Shown one piece after another: positions 12,670-17,659 of a stretch of 17,659 nucleotides of DNA. The DNA comes from Zoogloeaceae bacterium (lineage in GTDB: Bacteria; Pseudomonadota; Gammaproteobacteria; Burkholderiales; Rhodocyclaceae): assembly GCA_031290955.1 (NCBI GenBank), contig JAISLJ010000195.1, forward strand, positions 1-17,659, given 5' to 3'. The notes under the pieces are model-generated. The model made no database searches. It had not been told where the DNA came from and saw only the letters and a list, made by a program, of their open reading frames with translations. The stretch's first letter is position 1, and each line of letters starts with the position of its first letter. The position numbers and the translations under genes were made by a program.

Positions 12670-14535
12670 TCACAACGGCTTTTGCTTGTGATGCTCCGGC
12701 ACAACGATGGTATACACCGCGATGCGCGTCCCGACGCCGCGCAGCATCACCTCGCCCAGGGAGCGGGTCGCATGCCGCCGCACCTGCGCCTGGGCGCAGG
12801 GGCCGATGAGGAGCTGCGTCGGGAAATCGCGCGCGACCGATTCCAGCCGTGCCGCGAAATTGATACAGTCGCCCACGGCGGTATAGGTGCTGCGAAATGG
12901 CGTGCCCAGGTCGCCGACCAGCGCCGGGCCGCTTTCGATGCCGATGCGCACACGCACCGCCGGGAATCCGGCGGCCTTCTGCTGCACGTTGAAGAGTTCC
13001 ACTTCATGCTGGATTTCCAGCGCCGCCTCCACCGCCTTGTCCGCTTGGTCGGCGCAGACGAGGGGCGCGCCCCAGAAGGCCACCAGGCCATCGCCGCTGT
13101 ATTTGTCCAGCGTTCCGTCGTGGGCAAGCACTGGGCGGGTCAGGCAATCCAGAAAGTCCTTCGTCACCTGCGCCGCGTCCTCCAGTTCCAGGGCGGAGGT
13201 CATGCGCGTATAGCCTTCCATGTCCGCCACCAGCACCGTGATCTCGCGCAGGGTCGGAACCAGGCGGTACGCCTCGCCCTGACGCACCAGTTCCTCCAGC
13301 ACGGGCCGGGCCACGTAGTGGGACAGGAGCGCCAGCACATGCCGGTTCTGTCGCTGGGTTTGCCGCCATTCATGGGGAACGATGGTCAGGAGCAAGAGGA
13401 GATAGCCGACCAGCGGCGCGAGGAGGGAACGTTCCACCTGTTGCGTCACGCCGAAGAACGCAAGGCCCAGCCAGAGCGCCCCCAGGCCGAGCAGCAGGAG
13501 AACGCTGCCCCATGCTGTCATGCGACGAATCCAGTAGACCGCGAGGAACATCGAGAGGAGCGCATAGACCAGAAGGAGGACAGCAACGCGCCCGCCAGGG
13601 AAGGAGACCTTGCCGCCGGAGATATCCAGCAGGGCAGAGACGCTCTGCGCATGCACGAGCATGCCGGAGACCAGCGGATCGAGCGGTGTGCTGACCCGGT
13701 CGCCCAGGCTGAGCGATGAGGAGCCGACGATCACGTAGCGGCCCTCGACCAGGGCGTGCGGCGCGTTGAGCGCCAGGATCTCCGCGGCGGGGATCACGGT
13801 ATAGGCGTCCGTGGTGTGTCGGAAGGGGATGCGCCACTGGCTCTCCACACGCAGCCGGGGCAAGGGCGGCGCGTCCGGCGGCGCGCAGTGGACAAGGGCC
13901 AGCGCGAACTGGGGAAAAGCCGCCGACCCATGCCGCGCGAATACCGGCGTATGGCGCAGCACGCCATCGGAAGCCGGGACATAGCCGATATTGCCCACGC
14001 AACGGGCGGCCTCGCTCAGGCTCGCGTGGTTGGCGATATGGCCGAAGGCGGGCAGCGTCGGGTTTTCCCCGACCGGCAAGGAAGGCCGGGCCAGCGTTCC
14101 CTGCGCGAGCCGGGGCACCCTGGGCGTGAAATCGAAGACTTCGGCGAGCGTCACCGGCGCGTAGCGGGCCAGCATGGCAAGGCGCGTGTCCCCTTCGGAA
14201 TCGCCCGCCTCCGGGAAAACGATATCGAGTCCCACCGCCTTCGCCTGGTAATCGGTGAGCAGGACTTCCACGAGATCCGCCACGCGGCTGCGCGGCCAGG
14301 GCCAGGGACCCAGGCGGCGCAGGCTGTTGTCGTCGATATCGACGATCAACACCCGCTCTTCCGGCGTACCATCCGCCACCGCGCGCAAAAAGACATCGCG
14401 CAGGCTCTCGTCGAAATGGCGAAACAAGGTCGGCGGGAAGGTCTCCAGCAACAGGAGCAGCAGGGAAGCCGCCAGCGCAATGCCCCAGCGCGCAAGATTC
14501 CCCTGCATCCACGCGGACTTTTTCTCCGTCGCCAT
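12670..14535 (-). CDS. CHASE2-domain class III adenylate cyclase
   Basis: 621-residue membrane enzyme predicted to make cAMP in response to a periplasmic signal. Order: one N-terminal helix (about 15-32); periplasmic CHASE2 domain (about 40-305) with VLIVDIDDNSLRRLGPWPWPR, AVGLDIVFPE, NIGYVPASDGVLRHTP and GRYVIVGSSSLSLGDR; three helices (about 315-388); a short linker; and the cyclase domain (about 430-612). Catalytic residues are complete: metal ligands Asp438 (VADMEGYT) and Asp482 (KYSGDGLVAFWG), adenine-selecting Lys478 and Asp556, and transition-state Asn559 and Arg563 (NFAARLE). The Lys/Asp pair favours ATP over GTP. The stop lies 126 bp before the cytochrome c start. The gene begins 3 bp after the Crp-type gene, so the two are cotranscribed. 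The CHASE2 ligand is unknown. Confidence 0.95.
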   Translation of the reverse strand: MATEKKSAWMQGNLARWGIALAASLLLLLLETFPPTLFRHFDESLRDVFLRAVADGTPEERVLIVDIDDNSLRRLGPWPWPRSRVADLVEVLLTDYQAKAVGLDIVFPEAGDSEGDTRLAMLARYAPVTLAEVFDFTPRVPRLAQGTLARPSLPVGENPTLPAFGHIANHASLSEAARCVGNIGYVPASDGVLRHTPVFARHGSAAFPQFALALVHCAPPDAPPLPRLRVESQWRIPFRHTTDAYTVIPAAEILALNAPHALVEGRYVIVGSSSLSLGDRVSTPLDPLVSGMLVHAQSVSALLDISGGKVSFPGGRVAVLLLVYALLSMFLAVYWIRRMTAWGSVLLLLGLGALWLGLAFFGVTQQVERSLLAPLVGYLLLLLTIVPHEWRQTQRQNRHVLALLSHYVARPVLEELVRQGEAYRLVPTLREITVLVADMEGYTRMTSALELEDAAQVTKDFLDCLTRPVLAHDGTLDKYSGDGLVAFWGAPLVCADQADKAVEAALEIQHEVELFNVQQKAAGFPAVRVRIGIESGPALVGDLGTPFRSTYTAVGDCINFAARLESVARDFPTQLLIGPCAQAQVRRHATRSLGEVMLRGVGTRIAVYTIVVPEHHKQKPL

Positions 14536-14538
14536 TGT

Positions 14539-15315
14539 CTACGCGGACTGGATTTCCGGCACGATCATGTCCCGGCCAGCGGCGGCATCCTTCAATACCT
14601 GCGGCTGCCGGACGATCAGGCGACGCAGATCCTTTTCCACCACGCCCTTGCGAATCAGCAGGGAGAGCGCGCGCGAAACCGTCTCCCGGCTGGTGTTCAC
14701 CATGATGGCGACTTCCTGCTGGGTCGGCATGCGTTCGATCACGACGAGACCGCCGGGAGCCATGACCGTCAGTTGTTGCAGGAGCGCAAAGACGCGCTGG
14801 AAGGCGTTGGGAATGCCCAGGATGGCGCGGTAGCTGGAGGATTTCCGGAGCGCGGCGGCCATGCGGCGCAGGACGCGCTCGGCCACCAGCGGATGGTGGT
14901 AGATCAGCGTTTGCGCCTGCTTTCGGGGGAGAAAGGCGAGGAGCGACGGCTCGCAGGCAATGACCGAGGCCGAGCGCGGCTCATCGTCGATGATGGCGAG
15001 TTCGCCCAGGTAATCGCCGGGCAGGATGAAGGAAAGCCCGACCTCCTTCCCCTCCTCGTTGGTATCAACGGCCTGGAGACGCCCGGCGAGCACGAAGACG
15101 AGGGCATCCCCGACGCCGCCCTTGTGCAGGACATGCGCGCCCCGCGCCGCCTGGCGGATTTGCAGGACGGAAGCCACCTGCCGCAGCGTTTCGGCATCCA
15201 GGCCACGCAACAAGGGGATGTTTTGCAGGTTGATGGTGATCGTCGGCTTCTCGGCCCCCCTGCCGGGGGAAGCCGTGACCAACGGTGCGGGATTGGGAGG
15301 AGATTTCTTGTTCAT
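14539..15315 (-). CDS. Crp-type cAMP-responsive transcription regulator
   Basis: 258 residues; longer than E. coli CRP (about 210) by a Pro-rich N-terminal extension (1-28). The cyclic-nucleotide-binding domain (about 32-150) contains the phosphate-binding cassette GELAIIDDEPRSASV: Glu105, Arg114 and Ser115 correspond to CRP Glu72, Arg82 and Ser83, so cAMP binding is expected. A dimerisation helix follows (about 145-182), then the winged HTH (about 198-235) with recognition helix SRETVSRAL, keeping the Arg, Glu and Arg that read TGTGA in CRP. There is no FNR-type Cys cluster. The ATG at 15315 is chosen over the adjacent GTG; no clear ribosome site is visible. The cyclase gene follows after 3 bp, supporting a matched signal-receptor pair. 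Confidence 0.93.
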   Translation of the reverse strand: MNKKSPPNPAPLVTASPGRGAEKPTITINLQNIPLLRGLDAETLRQVASVLQIRQAARGAHVLHKGGVGDALVFVLAGRLQAVDTNEEGKEVGLSFILPGDYLGELAIIDDEPRSASVIACEPSLLAFLPRKQAQTLIYHHPLVAERVLRRMAAALRKSSSYRAILGIPNAFQRVFALLQQLTVMAPGGLVVIERMPTQQEVAIMVNTSRETVSRALSLLIRKGVVEKDLRRLIVRQPQVLKDAAAGRDMIVPEIQSA

Positions 15316-15509
15316 CACAAACGCAGCCTAGTTTGAAACCGTCCCCTTCCGGGGGAGCATCCGGCATGAAAGGAACATTTCCACCCACGCCATGCCGCCC
15401 AGACACACGAACGCCAAACAAAACACGTCCGCCCCAGGCAGCCACAACCCGGCAAGGATACCATAGGGGAAGAAGGGCTGGGGACAGGAGACAGAAGAGA
15501 AATCAGCAT

Positions 15510-15547
15510 GGATTGCCACGCAACCCAAACCCTCCGCTTGCGAGGAA
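15510..15547 (+). repeat. Degenerate copy of the dispersed palindromic repeat
   Basis: GGATTGCCACG at the left and CTTGCGAGGAA at the right, with an unrelated C/A-rich centre. It is placed head to tail with the family A copy at 15554. Confidence 0.6.
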
Positions 15548-15553
15548 ACAAGT

Positions 15554-15587
15554 GGATTGCCACGGGCCTGCGGCCCTCGCAATGACG
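15554..15587 (+). repeat. Dispersed palindromic repeat, family A copy 4
   Basis: GGATTGCCACGGGCC, loop TGC, then GGCCCTCGCAATGACG. The arms are identical to the copies at 356, 4022 and 4202, and only the loop differs (TTT, TTC, TTT, TGC). Loop changes with conserved arms suggest selection or recent spread with hairpin formation. Confidence 0.85.
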
Positions 15588-15592
15588 ACAAA

Positions 15593-15651
15593 GTGGGGGG
15601 AGCATCCTGCTCCCCCGTGGGATGGAGAGGGCGGCAGGATGCCGCCCCCAC
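15593..15651. repeat. Nested palindromic element
   Basis: Two hairpins in tandem, GGGGGAGCA-TCC-TGCTCCCCC (15596-15616) and GGGCGGCA-GGA-TGCCGCCC (15629-15647), enclosed by outer arms GTGGGGG (15593-15599) and CCCCCAC (15645-15651). The loops carry GCATCCTGC and its reverse complement GCAGGATGC. The element begins directly after a family A repeat. Confidence 0.75.
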
Positions 15652-15714
15652 TTTTGGAAACCCGCGTCATGACGAAACGCCCACCCGTAATAACGCGCCC
15701 AAGCCCAAAATCTT

Positions 15715-15757
15715 CGTCATTGCGAGGAGCATAGCGGCGCGGGCTACGGACGGCAAT
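15715..15757 (+). repeat. Dispersed palindromic repeat, family B copy 2 (diverged)
   Basis: CGTCATTGCGAGGAGC, then ATAGCGGCGCGG, a diverged stretch, and CGGCAAT. The bases just before it (AAAATCTT) are the reverse complement of the flank that follows family A copy 2, showing the element extends beyond the palindrome. Confidence 0.65.
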
Positions 15758-15781
15758 TTCTTTCGCAAACATCAACAGCAT

Positions 15782-15816
15782 CGTCATTGCGAGGCGCGAA
15801 GGAGGCGGCAATCCAT
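15782..15816 (+). repeat. Dispersed palindromic repeat, family B copy 3
   Basis: CGTCATTGCGAGGCGCGAAG, then GAGGCGGCAATCCATC. It has the same outer arms as the copy at 4123 with a different centre. It ends 29 bp before the apbE stop codon. Confidence 0.8.
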
Positions 15817-15844
15817 CCCGCCTTGCCATTCGCGGTCCCCGTGC

Positions 15845-16891
15845 CTATGGCACTTCGGTGATTTCAGGATTTCCCATGAATGTGAGGCGGGCATTCAGGG
15901 CGCGGGTGATGGTGATGGCGCCGTTGGCGTCGATACGCAGTACTTGGTTTGCCCCCAGTTTCCGGGCGACCTCCTGCCAGGCATGGGGACCGGCGATGAA
16001 GATGGGTTTTGTGAGGGCATCCGAGGAAGCGCCTGCGCTGGGACCAGGCGGGATCAGTACCGTGACGGCCTGGGTATGCTGTACGGGCGCGGCGGCAGCG
16101 GGGTCGAGCAGGTGGCTGTAACGCTGGCCCTCCAGTTCGAAGAAGCGCTGGTAGTCGCCGGAAGTGCCAATGGCCTCGCCATCCCGGAGTTCCAGTACCG
16201 CAAGCGGTCCCGGCGCGCGCGGGTGCTGGATGCCGACCCGCCAGGGCACGCCGGATTTGTCGCCCAGGGCCATGACGTTGCCGCCAATGTTCACCAGCGC
16301 GTTGCGAACGCCGCGCTGCTTCAGGATCGCCGCCGCCCGATCCAGCGCCACGCCTTTCAGGTAACCGCCGAAATCCAGCGCCAGCGCGGGATTGACGCTC
16401 TCGAGCGTCTCCCCCTTGACGCGAATCTGGGCAATGGAGGCCGGATGCGCCCGCCATGCCGCGAGAGCCTCCGCTGCGGGAAGCCGCGCCACAAAATCGT
16501 CGGTATGAAATCCCCAGAGCGCAACCAGGCGGCCAATGCCGGGGTCGAAGCGGTAGTCGCCCCGTTCGGCCAGCGCCTGTGCTTCCAGGATGAAAGCCCG
16601 CAATTCAGGACTGACGACGGCAGGCTCGCCTTGCGCGAAGGCCGCGTTGACCGCTGTGAGTTCGGAGATCTCCCAGGCGTGATAGGCGCGGTGCAGGCGG
16701 TCGAATTCCCGCAGTGCCTGCGCGGCGGCGGCATGGGCCTCTGCTTCCGGCATTCCGGTAATGAGGATTTCCACCCGCGTCCCGAAAACGAAGGATTCCT
16801 GCGCCACGAGCGGCGGCGGACGCTGGCACGTGGCGCACAGGAGCGCGAGGGCAAGGAGGAGGGCTGGCGCGACGCGCTTCAGGAAACGCAC
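15845..16891 (-). CDS. apbE: FAD:protein FMN transferase
   Basis: 348-residue exported enzyme that attaches FMN to a Thr of periplasm-facing flavoproteins (NqrB/C-, RnfG- or FMN-bind-type). The N-terminal hydrophobic segment (about 5-20) with Cys19 and Cys22 suggests export; neither Cys sits in a good lipobox, so lipoprotein status is uncertain. Family motifs: FGTRVEI (36-42), the segment around FDPGIGRLVALWGF (115-128), DFGGYLKGVALDRA (173-186), LVNIGGNVMALG (199-210), GTSGDYQRFF (242-251), HLLDP (260-264), and the Mg-binding ASSDALTKPIFI with Asp291 and Thr295. The start is GTG at 16891 with GGAG 5 nt upstream; no ATG fits. No recognisable acceptor flavoprotein lies in the window, and its own upstream gene seems to be missing. 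Confidence 0.94.
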   Translation of the reverse strand: MRFLKRVAPALLLALALLCATCQRPPPLVAQESFVFGTRVEILITGMPEAEAHAAAAQALREFDRLHRAYHAWEISELTAVNAAFAQGEPAVVSPELRAFILEAQALAERGDYRFDPGIGRLVALWGFHTDDFVARLPAAEALAAWRAHPASIAQIRVKGETLESVNPALALDFGGYLKGVALDRAAAILKQRGVRNALVNIGGNVMALGDKSGVPWRVGIQHPRAPGPLAVLELRDGEAIGTSGDYQRFFELEGQRYSHLLDPAAAAPVQHTQAVTVLIPPGPSAGASSDALTKPIFIAGPHAWQEVARKLGANQVLRIDANGAITITRALNARLTFMGNPEITEVP

Positions 16892-17004
16892 AGGCGCTCC
16901 AGCAGGGTGATGACGGTGCCCGCCGCGTCAAGGCCGATCTGCTGCTTGCGTCCGACCATGCAGGATGGGACCAGGTCGTTGATTGCCGTTTGACAGAAAT
17001 TCAA
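16879..17004 (-). pseudogene. Short G+C-rich frame overlapping apbE, possible 3' remnant
   Basis: A minus-strand frame of about 41 codons (residues such as CQTAINDLVPSCMVGRKQQI) ends with a TGA at 16881-16879 inside the first codons of apbE, an overlap typical of translationally coupled genes. Upstream it runs into an in-frame stop at 17013-17011, and base composition becomes A+T-rich just before that. I do not recognise the protein. It may be the surviving 3' end of a gene cut off by the A+T-rich segment, or chance. Confidence 0.25.
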
Positions 17005-17010
17005 TATAAA

Positions 17011-17472
17011 TCACTCGGGGACAATGGAAAATTCTATCCCGATAATTTTCCGCACGAACTCTTCCGAGTCTCTGAGAGAAAATTCAAACAGAAACCATTG
17101 CTCCTTCATCCTTCTAAAACTCAAATAAGAACCGGCAAGCGAACCATTTGAACACTCTATAACATATGTTCTCATATCAAAAATCTCACCTCTTATCTTT
17201 TTGTCCACAGGGTAAATCGCATAAGGTTTGCAGTATCCGAGCCCTTCTTTCCAAGACTGACCGTGATCACCTCTCGAAGGGAGATCAAGGTATTTTGAAA
17301 ATAGATTGACCAAACAATCATCCTCCTTCGAACTTGACATGATGCACTTAAAATACATTTTCTCGAACGCATCCCGATCCTCAATCGGCATCGACTCGCT
17401 CGCCAGCGCAGCAGTGGAGAGGAAGAGTCCAGCCAAGAGGTCCAGGCCATGCTTCAGAGAGAACTTCATCAT
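17011..17472 (-). CDS. Small secreted protein of unknown function, atypical composition
   Basis: 153 residues; not recognised. A signal peptide is likely at 1-24 (hydrophobic DLLAGLFLSTAALA). The mature part is mixed alpha/beta, acidic near its start, with four cysteines (43, 53, 81, 107) that could form two disulfides in the periplasm, and an aromatic-rich segment EQWFLFEFSLRD (124-135). The start is the first of two adjacent ATGs at 17472, with GGAG 7 nt upstream and a TAGAAT -10 at 17512-17507. The coding sequence is much A+T-richer and uses different codons from all other genes here, suggesting recent acquisition. It is co-directional with apbE but lies across the composition boundary. 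Confidence 0.75.
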   Translation of the reverse strand: MMKFSLKHGLDLLAGLFLSTAALASESMPIEDRDAFEKMYFKCIMSSSKEDDCLVNLFSKYLDLPSRGDHGQSWKEGLGYCKPYAIYPVDKKIRGEIFDMRTYVIECSNGSLAGSYLSFRRMKEQWFLFEFSLRDSEEFVRKIIGIEFSIVPE

Positions 17473-17506
17473 CTTGAAGCTCCAAGACAGGTGGAAGAAG
17501 GCCGTG

Positions 17507-17535
17507 ATTCTACACGAATTCCCGTGCCACACAAC
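17507..17535 (-). promoter_or_regulatory. Candidate promoter of the small secreted protein gene
   Basis: On the minus strand a TTGTGT-like -35 (about 17534-17529) lies 16 bp before TAGAAT (17512-17507). The predicted start is near 17500, giving a leader of about 28 nt that contains the GGAG ribosome site. Confidence 0.4.
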
Positions 17536-17541
17536 CACTGC

Positions 17542-17559
17542 TGTAGCGAGTGTAGCGAG
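17542..17559. repeat. Two tandem copies of TGTAGCGAG
   Basis: Perfect 9-bp direct repeat (17542-17550 and 17551-17559) in the divergent spacer between the small secreted protein gene and the partial gene at the right edge. TGTAGCGCGA occurs again near 17579. Confidence 0.6.
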
Positions 17560-17639
17560 CTTCCTATCTGTCCACCTTTGTAGCGCGATAGTTGTCCGGT
17601 CGTCATAGTATCTCCCTGGGAATTCCAAGGAGGCTTGAG

Positions 17640-17659
17640 ATGAAGCGGACGCTCGTGCA
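17640..17659 (+). CDS. Start of a gene cut by the window edge
   Basis: ATG at 17640 is preceded by AAGGAGG (17627-17633) with a 6-nt gap, one of the strongest ribosome sites in the window. Only MKRTLV can be read before the sequence ends, so neither the product nor the reality of the gene can be established beyond the start signal. It is divergent from the A+T-rich gene at 17011-17472. Confidence 0.4.

Larger units (their letters stand above)
15316..15844. other. Repeat-rich spacer between the crp-type gene and apbE
   Basis: No gene is supported over 529 bp. From 15316 to about 15500 is the upstream region of the Crp-type gene, without a convincing sigma70 promoter. Then come a degenerate repeat (15510-15547), a family A repeat (15554-15587), a nested palindrome (15593-15651) and two family B repeats (15715-15757 and 15782-15816). 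A hydrophobic minus-strand frame at 15328-15480 has no suitable start. Confidence 0.6.

Noticed and set aside
12688..12706. TTGTG-N9-CACAA palindrome as a CRP operator
   Set aside because: Spacing is one base too long for the CRP consensus, and it lies inside the 3' end of the cyclase gene.
11416..13719. 767-codon plus-strand open frame
   Set aside because: It crosses three recognisable minus-strand genes and a terminator; the product is His/Gln/Arg-rich shadow sequence.
13756..15336. 526-codon plus-strand open frame
   Set aside because: Antisense to the well-supported cyclase and Crp-type genes, with no motif of its own.
15328..15480. Hydrophobic minus-strand frame before the Crp-type gene
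   Set aside because: It reads like a small membrane peptide but has no start codon or ribosome site at its beginning and is open upstream only through repeats.
15557..16993. 478-codon plus-strand frame across the repeats and apbE
   Set aside because: Starts inside dispersed repeats and is antisense to apbE, whose motifs are intact.

Overview
This is a G+C-rich, gene-dense chromosomal segment from a Gram-negative bacterium. It is probably a betaproteobacterium: it carries fliJ, a PepN-type aminopeptidase, a periplasmic sulfate-binding protein, a c551/c8-type cytochrome, a CigR/RcnB-type protein and a periplasmic TIGR02281-type aspartic protease, and its intergenic spaces hold many palindromic repeats. 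That taxonomic placement is inference. The left edge is an 85-base C-dominated run that looks like a contig-end artefact. The right edge cuts a gene only six codons after its start.

Layout. 1-763 holds no convincing gene, only low-complexity sequence, hairpins, a dispersed repeat and a 21-bp tandem repeat. 764-1222 (-) is fliJ without flagellar neighbours. Divergent from it is an M20 amidohydrolase (1348-2523, +), which overlaps tail to tail with folC (2477-3910, -). A repeat-rich spacer (3911-4375) separates folC from pepN (4376-7027, -). Divergent from pepN are a secreted retropepsin-like protease (7267-7968) and a CoA-type Nudix hydrolase (7994-8575), then a monocistronic sulfate-binding protein gene (8710-9735) with a strong terminator, then a proline/arginine-rich CigR/RcnB-family protein (10053-10565). 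On the minus strand follow a two-helix membrane protein (10798-11226), a TauE/SafE (TSUP) permease (11326-12138), a small cytochrome c (12235-12543) with its own promoter and terminator, and a tight two-gene unit of a Crp-type regulator (14539-15315) and a CHASE2 adenylate cyclase (12670-14535). A second repeat-rich spacer (15316-15844) precedes apbE (15845-16891, -). Beyond about 16,990 the sequence becomes visibly A+T-richer and holds a small secreted orphan protein (17011-17472, -) and the partial gene.

How the genes relate. Most are unlinked housekeeping functions: folate polyglutamylation, peptide turnover, CoA/nucleotide clean-up and sulfate uptake. The clearest functional unit is the Crp/CHASE2-cyclase pair. 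A periplasm-sensing cyclase and a Crp protein that keeps the cAMP-binding Glu/Arg/Ser signature lie 3 bp apart, so the second messenger and its receptor are probably made together. The window is also notable for at least three families of short repeats, one of which has entered the folC C-terminus, and for two divergent genes whose -10-like boxes lie exactly 7 nt from their ATG codons, which suggests leaderless transcripts. No CRISPR array, rRNA, tRNA or complete insertion sequence was seen.
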